A stretch of 64,000 bases of DNA from the NCBI GenBank assembly GCA_039621445.1, contig CP154956.1, forward strand, positions 54,416,251 through 54,480,250, written 5' to 3'. The position numbers and the translations under genes are program-made. Below, one piece after another: positions 13,735 through 26,020 of this stretch (position 1 is the stretch's first letter; each line of letters begins with the position of its first letter). The notes under the pieces are model-generated. The model was not told the DNA's origin. It searched no databases and saw only the letters and a program-made list of their open reading frames with translations. This stretch comes from Euglena gracilis. Taxonomy: Eukaryota; Euglenida; Euglenophyceae; Euglenales.

Positions 13735-16602
13735 GGGAGGCCGACGATGCCGGCGACGCCCCTGCCGTCAACCTGGCCGACTGGCGCAACTTCCGGGCCT
13801 CCCTCGTGGAGGGGGAGCGCCGCACCGCGAAGCCCTCCGCCCCCGCCGCGGGCCCCAAACCCTGGGCGCACATGCTGGGGGTCCCGGAGCCCGGGTGCCT
13901 GCTGGTGGCCCAGCCGAAAGAGTTCAAGTGTGCGGCTGCAGGCGGCGTTGGCATCCTCGTGCGTGCCTGCATGTGGTGTCACCTTTGAAAATTTTGAAAG
14001 TGCTGGGTGGGTGTGTGCGTGGGTGGATGTTTGTGTGTGCGCGCATGTGCGTGTGTGGTGGAACCACACTTAAAGGTGCACACCCAACTTGATTTTTGAT
14101 CGATGACACGCTTCAAAATTTATGTTTCCTTTTCGCATGTGCACCTCTCCTGTGCAGGTATTCCCAGCACTATTTCTTTCAGACAGTCATCCTTCTCGTG
14201 GAGCACGATGAAGACGGAACTTTGGGCCTCATCTTGAACCGACCAACAGATTACATGATGGAGGTGTTCCTTCTTGTGCCTCAACCTTGGCATGCAAGGG
14301 CTCCATTATAATTCTGACACTGCAGCAGCCTCCCACACCCTCCAGTCCTCGTCCCGCATTGGGTTGGTTTCATCAGACCACTTTGCAGGGAAAGGGGTTG
14401 TTCAGGTATCAGAAATGTTGTTGACTTTGTTCCTGACAAAAGGTGGGTATTCGCCTTTTAAGGTCACCTTTTGACCGTTTCCCGCTTGGCTTTGAAAAAA
14501 GGAAGGTGCTTTTTGACATATTCTCTTTGCAGATGGTCATCCCGGACTCCATTCGTCCCCTCAGGAAGTCGTTGACATTGATCCGTTGTTCAGCAAGAAC
14601 CCCCTGTACTTCGGTGGTGATGTTGGTAATGACACCCGGATATTGCATCCGTTTGGGGGATTGAAGAAATCGGCCCAGGTATCTGAATTTTGTGGTCCAA
14701 GCAATGTGTAGGGTCGATGCCAGCGTCACTTCCATGACAATGAGTGTTCTTGTTTACATCACAGTAACATGTAATACCCAGTATAATGTTATATTAAATA
14801 CAAAGAAGTAGAAGTAATTTTATTTGAGGACCATCTGAAAGTAACAGAAAGGTTAAGCGAAGTATGATGTGATATGCTATGCTATGATATGATATGATGT
14901 GATATGGTATGGTATGGTGTGGTATGGTATGGTATGGTATGATATGATAATGAGCATTAAGCAATTGTTTAAATTATGCATGTATTTTTTAATATTTTTT
15001 TTTATTTTGAAAATTGGAATTTGCTCATCTGAGCTCATAGTTTTTCTGTGATTTATTGAATTGTTCAGTTTGGTCTTTTTTTTTGACTCGGTCAAGTATC
15101 ACGTTTTGATCTGTTTGAGCCACTGCGGGGGACAGCCAACCATCAACATGAAGTTGCAACAGCTTCATTTCAAGTGTAAATTTTTGTTGAAGTTTCCTGC
15201 AGCTTTTATTTATTTATTTTCCTCTGAAATATTTCCTTCAAACGTTTCCTTCAAGGTCTTATCTGCATTTGCCTTTTTTTCCTTTCGCCGATTGTTCTTT
15301 GACCCCAATGAATAACCACTTCTCAATATCCCTCAGGCTTTGGGCTTCCTTAATGCAACCCGTACCTTCTCCAAAGGATTAATCAATATCAACTTGGAAA
15401 GAGTAATTGAGAAGTGTAATCCTTGCTGGTCTTTTGTGTGTTTTCATTCCTCCCACCAGATCGTCCCTGGGGTTTACACATCTTCGCTGGATCAAGTGCT
15501 CCCCGTTGTGCGCAAGGATCCCAAGAAAGCTGCCGAGCTTAGTGGCCCAAGAAAAATCATTGGCTTTCCATCACGGAACCCAAACCTGACCAGATTGATC
15601 CTGCTCAGTGTGAAGGATTCATTTTCATTTTCAATTCAATTTCATTCATTTTCCCCCTCTTTTTAGGGCTTACAAGTAGGGTGTACGGGTTGTCTATCAA
15701 AGAACAATGTTGAAGAAAGTAATTTGTGCTGCTTGTGCGGTTTTGTTATTCCCCAAACAGTTGACCCTTTCCACCACCTGCCTTGGTCTCACCCCCAGTG
15801 TGCTTCTGAAAGAATTGCTTGATGTGAACTGCAATGCAGCGCAAAGTTTGCCGGCCCTCCCCGGCCAAGTGCCGCCAAGGCCTGACGTCAAATTCTTCAC
15901 GGGCTATGCCGGGTGGGGGGCCGGCCAGCTGCAGAGGGAGTGCAACGAGGACGTGTGGTGGGTTGTGGCCGGGGCTTGGCGGCCGAAGGTTGCCCACGGC
16001 AGAGGGACAATAGACATGGAGTTTGGAGGTTCTGCAGGATTTTGCTGGGTTTGTGGGATGAAGTATGACTCGTGAACGTGCGCTGTTTGTTGGGGAGGAC
16101 CTTTTGTGTTAACCCCAAAAAAGAGTCTTCCACCTTTGTTTCCAGGAGGTGCCATTCATTCAAAGAGCGCCTGATAAGACATGGGATGCTGCATCGGTAA
16201 ATAACCCAAATAGCCTGGCGGGGCTCCAGGTTATTGGAACCAACTTCTGGCCCTGCCCCCCCCCCCGCCCGGTTATTTGTGCCCTTTTTTCAGTGCCGTA
16301 AAGGAATTTTGCCTAAAACGGGGGTGCCAAGTTGCTGGAACTTTTTTCCCCCTCCCCCCACCAAGTTATTTGGCCACTGCCAGGAGCAAGGGCCCCGCCA
16401 GGTTATTTTGGGGGTTTATGCTTCATCCTCGCCGACTGGTTGGGGATTGTTGCGTTTTTGCCAAGCCCTGAAGGTAGCCGGCTCCAGCGACATCGCGCTG
16501 CGCAACACCCAGGACAAGAGCAAGCCGCTCTGGTCCGAGGTGCTGGAGCTCTGCGGCGGGAAGTGGGCCGAGATCGCGAAGCAAGGGTACCGGTCCCCCT
16601 GA
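13735..16602 (+). CDS. UPF0301/AlgH (DUF179) family protein, 5' incomplete
   Basis: Exons read: 13735-13927, 14158-14263, 14533-14678, 15337-15402, 15460-15541, 15840-15988, 16146-16196 and 16474-16602 (stop TGA). All junctions after 14,533, and the first one, agree in phase. Family marks appear in order: WAHMLGVPEPGCLLVA, then YFFQTVILLVEHDEDG with LGLILNRPT, then NPLYFGGDVG, IVPGVYTSS, FFTGYAGWGAGQL and WWVVAGAW, ending LWSEVLELCGGKWAEI. This covers the whole bacterial-type domain. The biochemical role of the family is not established; plant and algal members are often predicted to be plastid-targeted. The exon(s) carrying the start and any targeting peptide lie upstream and were not found. 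The join between 14,263 and 14,533 needs one extra base, so an additional exon (perhaps within 14,326-14,405) or a different donor must exist. Confidence 0.85.
14866..14948. repeat. Degenerate (ATATG)n pentanucleotide
   Basis: Tandem GATAT/GGTAT/ATGTG five-base units lie in the intron between the 14,678 and 15,337 splice sites of the UPF0301 gene. Confidence 0.9.
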
Positions 16603-17492
16603 CCCTACCCCCAGGGGGGTGGACCCCCGTGTGCCTGCCGCCAGGGTGCAGGGTGGCCCCCCTCTGGATCACTTTCCCTGTGTCACTCGGGTGCGTTCTG
16701 TGCTGTAGTAACCCTGACCCTGACCTGCCCAAAGACGTGCACACTCTCGGTGCGACCTGTAAAGAAAGCTGTGGTTGTTGGCATCAGCATCCCCAGGTGC
16801 GTGTGAGCAAAGCTGCGACCTCAGAACCTTTGAGCTCAGAGGCCAGTGCCAAAGTAGCACCCAATGTAACTGAATCTGTGGATGAATACTTTTGTACTTG
16901 TAATTAATTGTGGATTTAACTGTCTGCAAAGATCGTTCGTTGGCTTCGCTGTCCCCACCCATAGTGATGCTTCCCGATTTTTCCGTGCTGTCTGCCAGCT
17001 GTCCCCAAATACTTTGACTTTATGTGGTAGTTAAGATAATGCCAGCGGGTTTGAATTTTTTTTCTGTTTACATCCCCTCCAACGACCGCCGGTCAGTCCT
17101 GTCTCTTTTGCTCATGTTTTTTTGGCTCATTGTCAATTCCCGAAAGTCATCCCCCCGCTCACACTTTTTTTGAAAAATTTTCTGTGCAAATCTCACCGAT
17201 TTTTTATAACCTTTTTGCAATTTTTTTTGGTGATTTTCCTTCTTTGTGTCCTTTTTCTCCACCATGTGTGGAAGGGGCGTTCGGGTCCTGCGGGTGTTTA
17301 TTATTATTTGTGCGCGGGTTATTTGTTTTGGTCCGCCGTGCAAACTGGCTGCAGCTTTCCCCTCCTCGGATGATTCTGTGTCCAACAGGCGGCCTGAAGT
17401 CCACACACACCACGCTGCAACGTGCTGCCCTGTCCGCAGAGGTCCTTCGCCCCACACATGGACTGAGCCCCGGCGGCCGGGCGGGGGCGGCG
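16603..17492. other. Intergenic region
   Basis: This lies between the stop of the UPF0301 gene and the first ATG assigned to the large gene. No polyadenylation signal or promoter could be identified with confidence. The frame of the first exon is open upstream of its ATG, so part of the end of this region (from an acceptor ending CCAACAG at about 17,390) could be coding. Confidence 0.4.
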
Positions 17493-17593
17493 ATGGAGGA
17501 CGAGGTCGAGACGGCGTCCTCCTCCAGCCCGCTGTCTGAGGGCCGCCTCGTGGAGGCGCTGCTGAACGACCTCGACCCCCAGCCAGGGTCTAA
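17493..17593 (+). CDS. Large gene, probable first coding exon
   Basis: The ATG has a strong vertebrate/plant-like context (GCGGCGATGG). It opens with an acidic Ser-rich N-terminus (MEDEVETASSSS) and then GRLVEALLNDL. Donor choices six bases apart (GG|GTCTAA or AA|GTGATC) both leave phase 2. The same frame is open upstream, so this may be internal rather than first. Confidence 0.5.
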
Positions 17594-20500
17594 GTGATCA
17601 TTGGTATTTACAGGCAGGGGAGGGAATGGTTCATCCCCCCCCCCCCGCCAACAGGAGGAAGTAGCGTCTGGACCTCTCCCCTTTTTTTTCCCTTTTCTTT
17701 GCCTTGTGTTTTCAGAAAAAGCCACAAGATTTCCCGCGCAGGCTTGTCATTAGTCGGGTGCCCCCCCCCCGGGGGGGGGGGGTGGGTGCTAGGGGCAGGC
17801 ACCCCATAGCACCCGATGCGACCCCCCCCCCCCCCGGGGGGGGGTAGGGTTTTGGGGGGTGCCTGCCCCTAGCAGGCACCCCCCTCCGACCCCGGCGCCG
17901 AAGGCGCCGGGGGCCCGGAAAAGGCCATTTTCAATGAAAATTTTCTGGGTCCGGCCCGGACCCCTAACCCCCCCCGGGGGGGGTGGGCCTGCTAGGGGCA
18001 GGCACCCTATAGCACCCCCCCCCCCCCCCCCCTTCCCCCCCCTTGGTTGGTAAGCACAAGCATGTTCCCGAGTACAAATTTTTTGACATTGTTTGAAGCT
18101 CGGTTTTCTCCCTGGCGCTTCGTGTCGGGCTTTTTCCACAAGGGCTTTTTCCACCGACCCCCTCAGCCCCCCCCCCCCCAAACCTTCTCTCTCGCTCTGA
18201 CCCTGCTCCCTGCCCTCCCTGCGGCTGGTGCAGGCTAACCTCCGGCACTGCCGCCATGACCAGTCAATTTCTTAAGGGTTCGCAGTACCCCGTGGGGCGG
18301 GCTGGACAGCATCAGCCCGACTTTGGCTGCAGAAACCCTAACAGCCCCCCCCCCCCCCCCCGGGGATCTGCTCGAGGGCTAGCCAGTGGGCTAGCCAGTT
18401 TTCCAGTGACCGGTATGAAGTGCTGATATTTTTTTGAACAAAACTGGCCAAAAATGCCCATTTTTGGCTATTTTCGGCCAAAAAAAATATTTTTTTTGAA
18501 ACAAAATCAGCCAAAAATGCATCAACAACCTCATTTCCACCTCGGCACACAGTGCCGGAGGAAAAATGTTTTCCCCCTCCCTGAGTCCATTTTTTTCCAC
18601 TGTCCAGCAAAATGGCTAGCCAGTGGACCCCCCGGGTCCTTAAGCAATGGCGTGACTATAACTACTACCAAATTTTAAGGCAATTCTTTTACACACATGC
18701 ACACACAAAAGCTCATCAAGCCTTGCTTACTTTTCCCCTTTTCCAACATTGTGCCCTCCTCCTGCAAGAGCTGTATTTTTCAGAATTTCTCCCAGCTGGT
18801 GGCATTTTTGCATTGTTGGAAAATTGTTTTTCTTAAGTTAAAAAAAAACCTGGGCGGACCCACCAAGATATATGGCAACAGGTGTTATCCGGATAACCGC
18901 AGTCGTTTCGGTTAACTACAATGTTTGTGGTCAACCAGTTAACCACAATTGTATGAATGATGATCGATTTTTGGGGGTCATCAAATGGGAGGGTCATATC
19001 AAATTGTTAGATCTTTGGCAGCCCCGCATTTTAGCTTTTGATTTTTGCTATGCGCATCTGCGCAATTTTTCGAACTCTTTGAAACACGGCTTTTATTTCA
19101 GCGCTTTTGACCTTTTGGTCCCACGGAGACCCTCCACGGTAGGGGCCTGCATCATTTGCTGACGTTGGGATCCAGGGAGGAAGCACGATTTTTGGGGTTT
19201 TTTTCAGGCTGTGCATCAGGTTCAAAACAGTTCAAAACCACAGGTTTCAATTCTGGGAGACATGATTTTCCCCCGGGGGGAGGGGGGGTCTAGCTAATCC
19301 ATGTTTTCCCCCAGTGTTTAGCAGGGTCCTTAAGCGATCACCTGGCCATGACCCGAACTCCCTCACCCTCCTGCCCAGACCTTCCCATCTTCATGAACGT
19401 ACAGTGCAGCAGCCATTTGTCTTTTTCCCTCCACATCCGCCACTTTGCAGCTTCCTCCCGGTTTCACGGCGGCCGGTGAGGATGTGTGCGCGGTATGGAT
19501 GGATGGGGTGGACGGGTGGGTTGGTACGCCGCTGGATCGACAATCCGCTCACAGCACGCACACCGCCCGCGGGGCACTTGGGTGCGTGCGACCCGTCCCG
19601 CACCGCCACACCCCCCTGGGCCGGGGGAGGCCTGCGGCCGCGGCGCTGGGTGGACGCGGGGCTGCCCCGGGCGCTGCTGCAGCAGCTGCTGCGCGACCAC
19701 TTCCTGCCCCTCGCCCTGCTGGAGGACGTCGCGGACACCGCCGCGCTGCTGCTCGCCCGCCCGGACCTCCACCCGCCGTTCGCCGCGGAGTGGGCGCGCG
19801 TCGTGGCGGCGGAGGGCCTCACTGACCCCCAGGGCTGTCCGGGACTCCCCGAAACCCCATCAGGGGGTGGGGTCCACGCCAGGCCCTCCCATCCAGCCCT
19901 GCCGATGCCCTGCTGTTCGTGCTGTGCCGGTGCCTGCACGTCCCGGGCTTCGTGCGGGCCCTGGTGGACCTGAACTTCACCAACCTGGTGCAGGTCCGCC
20001 CTCCAGCTCGCCTGGCTGTGGCACTGGGTGTCTAATGGCGGGACCAATGTTCCTTGGACGCGGCCCAGGAACTCGTTGCAGGACTCAGGGGGTGAACCCT
20101 GCAAAGCTCGGCGGACATGGGTTCCGGCAGGCATGGGCGGCTGGGTTCTGTCGTCCGGTTGGTTTCATTTCTGGATCCCCCTCGATCACTAAGGGCGTAG
20201 GGTGGGAGGATCATGAAGCCACAAAAAGTTACACGAAGAAAGTCACCAGGGGATTTCAATCAAGCAGATTTATTTTACAACAAAGCAGGTGCGAGATTTC
20301 TTATGGAGACGATGAAAGCGCCTGAGAAAAGGGACCCTGGTGCGGTGCATCCTTCTGGCTGAAACCCCTGTGGGCTGAAGGTAATTCTGATTGGCAGGCA
20401 TTTGCTGCAAATCCCCTGACTGGGACAGGGGATGTGTGAAAACCTTGGGGATGGCATCCCTCAAAACGTTTCTGGCAAGGGGGACACGGTTTGTTTGAGC

Positions 20501-23500
20501 AGACAGAGGGATTTGACGCTCGATGGTGACCTTGGGCCTTGTCGGTTTTCAGGGATGATTCAAGGAACAAAGTTTTAAGGGGAACCTGGGACTTCAAGGA
20601 GGTTGGCAGATTTTGTTGCAAGCCCAAATTGATTTGGCTGATGGGATCCAGGTTTACGCTTTTTGGTTGCAAATGTGCAGACATGATCGTTAGGGCAAAT
20701 TGAGGATGCAAGTTCCCTTCATTTGAGGGCCACCTCTTTTCCCAGTCATTTTCCTCGGGTGATAGAAGGTCAAACTGCCTTAACGTTTGTTTGCTTTCGC
20801 TCAGCCCGAAAAGTTGGTGACAGGCAAACACTGTGTGAAGATGGGAGTGGAATTACTGGATCCAGAGGTTTCATTGACTTATTTGAGGCATGCGGGCAAA
20901 CCACACCCGCACGCATCATACACCGAGGCAATCGTCCTGTCCTGCCTCCCGTTGCCCAGGAGCTGTACGTCCAGACCTGCGTCATCCCCCGCAAGAAGGC
21001 CTCGGCCCCGTCCTCCTCCCCATTCTCCACCGCCGGCGTTGACCCGTTCAGTTCCGCCGCCGGCCTCGGCCGGGACCAGTGGGCGTTCCCTGAGACCAAG
21101 CCCCTCTGCCGCCCCCACTCCCTTGGGGGGCCGAAAATGGTTGACCGACCTCCAGCAGAGTGGCTTGCAGGCGACCAACCCGGGGAGCCCCGTGGTCGCC
21201 TCCAGCCCGATGGAGCTGTGGGGCCAAGCGGGTGGCTCGTCGTGGGAATTGGACCTCCCCTTCCCGGCTTCCCTGTCACGGCCAGGGTTTGGCAAGCCAA
21301 CCCCTGTTCCCCAATGCGACAACCGGTCAGTATCCAACTTTTGAGTTGGTGAAAAATCCAGAGGGATCCGTGATGAATTAGGGTTTGTTAGCAGAGAGTG
21401 TCCTTGCACGAGAGGGGTCTCCATACCCCATAGGTGAGGCAGTCAATTTTTCAGATAGTGGTAATATCTAAAAAGAGGTTAATGGGGATGCGCAGGCTCT
21501 TCCTTTCCTAAGAAGTTTTCCATCAACTCTTTTTTTTTCATATTTGTTTGAGCCTAAGACGCTCAGGCCTTGCAGCATGTCAAGCTCTGGGGGCGCCTCT
21601 CCCTCTCCAGCCCGGAGCTGTCGGTGTCTCCCGGGTCAACCACGCTCACCTTCCCTCCAGCACCAAAACTGGCGGGTTCGTCCTTCAGGGCACCCCCACG
21701 GTGTGAGCCTTGTCAGTATCTTGATTCTCGATCCTCTTGCCTTCTTGCGTCCTCCCCAGCATGTCGGTGGAGTTATAAATGGAAATAGAAATAGCGGCAT
21801 GGGAATGTCAGGCACATTGGATCTGCTCTCCCCCCTGTACGTTAACTTTTTTCGCGTTTTTTTGTGTTTTTTGACATTTCCTTTTTTTCTTTTTATTTTC
21901 TTTCGTCTTTTGATTATTTTTTTGATGGTTCTCCACCTCTTTTCCACGATCCATTATTCTGGTACCGTACCTTGCCTGAAAACCCGAAAATGATATTTTT
22001 TTGGTTGTCATCTCAAAAGAGCAACATACCCAACCAGGGTTTAACTGAAGGAGGGTGTCTGGGGTTCACATGGCCAGCAGCACCCAACTGCAGGTGCGGT
22101 GCACACTCCCCTGGGGAGGCATCCACCGAAATAAAGTTCAGGCTGGGCCAAAAATTTTTTTTGATTTTGTTTGAAGCACCCAACCCTGTCGAAGATGGTG
22201 AAAAAAATGGTGTTTTTGAGGATATGGGTGTTTCACCAAAACTTTGGCTGAAAACCCGCAACCCAGCTGGAATTCTGGAACCAGCCATAGCCAAGCACCA
22301 ATGAAATGACTGGGTGTGACTGGGCGTGACTGGCTATTTTTGGCCGCTTTTGGCCATTTCTGGCCATTCTTTGACCTCTGTCCACTTTTGGTGGCTTTGG
22401 GCCATTTTTGGCTGCTTTTGCCGAACTTCTGACCACTTTTGCCCATTTTTTTGCCCACGTTTGCCCAATTTTGGGCCACCTTTGGGCACTTTTTGCTGCC
22501 CATATTATCGAACCCTGCCTGGGCCGTTCTTAAATGTGGTGTTTTAGTCAACACCGTTTTGCAGGATAAAATGGCTCTACTACTCTGGTAAATTATTTAA
22601 CTTTTATAAACGCGTTCTTTCTGTCAAACTTGTGGCAGGTTTTCCATCGCTTGCCTGTGCTCAGGGGAGACAACGAGTCACCGGGGCGTGCTGCCATGCG
22701 AGTCCAGCTGGCCGAGGGCAAGCGACAGAGCAGACCCAGCACAGCACAGTCAAGGTCCTTGTGGCATTGTCAATGCTAAGAATGTGCCCCACTGTATGGG
22801 TCGAAGGTGGGAGAACGTCCTCCAGAAATCCAAATAAATCAAGCCAAATAAATCTCCCAAATATACCAACCACCCCCTCCCCCCATTGACGAGAGCTGCG
22901 TCGGGCGGCTGGACGGTTTGCTTTCGGAGGTGCACATGCACACAGACGTTGTCTTCCAATGACAGCAAACCCTCTGCCTGCCATACACGGCAACATCGTT
23001 AGAACTCGCAACCTCTGGACGGCAACTTTCATGTAGCAATGGTTTGGGCCATCATTTTAGCAATGGTTTGGGCCATCATTTTCCTCTTCGCAAAGTAACC
23101 TGCGCAAGTTAAGCTGCTGTGCAGCAGTCTTTGTGACTCAGGACAGGGGGGGGGAATACAGATGTGTTTTTTCTTGTAGTTTTCGCATTCAGCAAAATTT
23201 GCGCTTTTCTTTGTGGTGTTTTTATTTATTTCTTCTGAAACTGTTTTTGGTTTGGAGAAATTTCTCGCCATTTTCTTTTCAGACGAAACCTTTGTCTTTT
23301 TTAACCATTTTTTAATTTTTTTTGATCAATAGATTACAAGAGTTTAAGCTGAACATGTTCCCAAAATTAATATACCAGTTTTTATAATTATTGTTTTGTT
23401 GCATTTGCTCCCCCCCCCCCAATGCATCGAACCCAAATGGGTGTTTTTCGCATTTATTTGTGTTCCCCCCATTTTTTTTTGTTTTCTGATGGCATGTTTC

Positions 23501-25642
23501 CCCTGCAGGAAACTGACATCTCTGGGCTGTGATACCTTTCACCTTTCATGGTGCGGGTAGTGCCTGTCACCACAGGAAGTTGTCACGATGAGTTGTACTG
23601 GCCAACTTTTCAGGGTCAAAGTCTATTTGTTTCCACGTGACGTCCTTTGATCTCCAAGTAATCCCCAGCGCTGGCAGACCGGTCCCCCTGACTCAAGAAA
23701 GCCATGGGCACCCAGACCCAAACGTTTTAATTCCTGTGTGCCCTCCCAACGCCTCACGTTCCCTTCCCTCCAGGGGCCCCCCGGACATGGATGGTGTGCC
23801 GCTGGGCCCGCCGAAGTCCTCCGCCCTGACGGACCTGCAACTGGTGGCCGGCAAGATGGGGCACCTGTACGTGACGTTGAACGTGACAAAGCTCCTTGCG
23901 CTCCGGAGGCAGACTGACACGTTCCGCACGGCGGCGCAGCCTGCGCCGATGTGGTCGTCGTCTGTCCCGGCGCTGCTGGCCTCCTCTGGTGTGTGGTGCA
24001 TTGCAGGCAAGTGTCGGAGAAGCTGGAGTTTTCTTCCGCCATCTTCTGCCAGATCTGTTTTGATGGCTTTCAGCACAAACGTCAACAAGAGCATCAAATA
24101 TGTGGTGACCCTCCGAGATGCCCAGATTGGAACCTTCTTGAAAGTTTTCAAAAAGTCATATAGGCAGCTTTTCCTTCGTTCGCCTGGATGCGTATTTTTC
24201 ACTTGTGCGAATGAAGTTAACAAGGCAGATGGAGGTCAATAAAAAGTGATAAGCAGAAGCCCCCATTGTGTGAATTTTTTTTTGAAAAATCATGAACTTT
24301 CTGGTTTCCAGAAAAGCATCTCAACAGCCTGTTCGATGGCGGAATTGCGTTTTTTGGGGGTTTTAAATTATTTTTTTTGGTGAAATTTGGCTTGGGTTGG
24401 TGAAATATGTTGTGCTAAATGGACGTAAAGTTCATTTTTCCATTGCAGGAATCCCACACATCAGCCAAGTTCGCCGAGGAAGCCGCCCTGATGCGAGGTG
24501 CGTGTGTTGTCGGTTGCCTTCGCCATCGTTGGAGACGGTGGGAATGAAGCAGTTGGCATTGGAAGTGCCTGTTTTCTGTGTGGTGGCTTTGGACTGCACC
24601 TTTTGTTTTCTTTTCCCCTTTGCAACTTCCCCCGCCGTCCTATGACTTCCTCCCGTGCCAACCAGGTGACACGTTCAGTCGGAGAAATGCCCCCCCTCCC
24701 TAGGCATCAAGTGGGTCTCTTGCCCAGCGTTGCCCCCCCCCCGCCTCATCCCCGCAGGGACCGCCGGACGCGCCGCAGCCGGCTGGTCGACGCCCCGCTC
24801 TACTACACGCTGTGCGGCCTGTCCCCCGACCGCCGCTCCGGCCGCTCCCCCGACTGCCAGCGGCTGCTCCTCCTCCTCCTGCTGCGGCACCTCACGCCCA
24901 GGGCGCACCGAAAACCCCCAACCCCGGCGGGGGGGGGGGGGGTTGGGGGGGGGCTGCCTGCCCGACTGTCCCGCACCGCCCTGCCCATGCTGCACGGGCC
25001 CGCCCGCGCCCGGGCCCGCTGCCCCGTCAACATGCTGGTCTACGAGTACCACAGCCTGGCTGGCCCGGCCCCTGCCATGCCGCTGAGGGCCGCGGCCCGC
25101 CCCCCCCCCCCCATCCCCCCATCCCCTCCACGCACGACGGCAGGGGCTGGCGGCCAACTACTGGCCGGTGGCGTTGCTGCAGGGCGAGGCGCCGCATTCG
25201 GGCAATGACCGCTTTGAGGTGTGCCAGAGTGCCATGTGTATTCCAAAGGGGAATGCACTTTTGCCTTTTGCCTGAGCTCCCAAAACTTGGATATATTTAA
25301 GACTTTGGGATGGCCATTTTTGCTTTGTAATTCCGGCCGCTTGCCTCATTCTTTAACTCCCCAAGGGCTGGGAAGGCAACCAACTGATTTTATTGCAATT
25401 AAAGAGAAGCACTAAAATGAAATCCCCCACTGTGCTGACGTTCTATGATGAGTTTTCTTTGAAAAAAATACCCCCCAATTTGCCATCTCAACGTTCCATT
25501 TCTTGTCAAAAATTTGGTTTGGTCTCACCTGCAAAAAACTCATTATTTTGATTTGGGAAGGTTGTTGCAAGGCGACCAGCCAATCAATTCCAGGCTCATC
25601 CAGTCAACCCTTTCCCCCCTTCCCCCTCCCCTGACATGCGGC

Positions 25643-25687
<45 letters not shown>

Positions 25688-25966
25688 CGTGTGTGTGTGT
25701 GTGTTTTGTGTTGTGTTGTCTTGTGTGTGTGTGTGTGTTGTGTTGTGTTGTGTTGTGTTGTGTTGTGTTGTGTTGTGTTGTGTTGTGTTGCGTTGTGTTG
25801 TGTTGTGTTGTGTTGTGTTGTGTTGTGTTGTGTTGTGTTGTGTTGTGTTGTGGTGTGTTGTGTTGTGTTGTGTTGTGTTGTGTTGTGTTGTGTTGTGTTG
25901 TGTTGTGTTGTGTTGTGTTGTGTTGTGTTGTGTTGTGTTGTGTGTTGTGTTGTGTTTGTGTGTGTG

Positions 25967-26020
<54 letters not shown>

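Noticed and set aside
19391-20134. 247-codon minus-strand frame opposite the 19.6-19.9 kb exons
   Set aside because: It is a GC-rich shadow of the sense exons. The sense frame has hydrophobic periodicity and splice sites; the antisense frame has neither.
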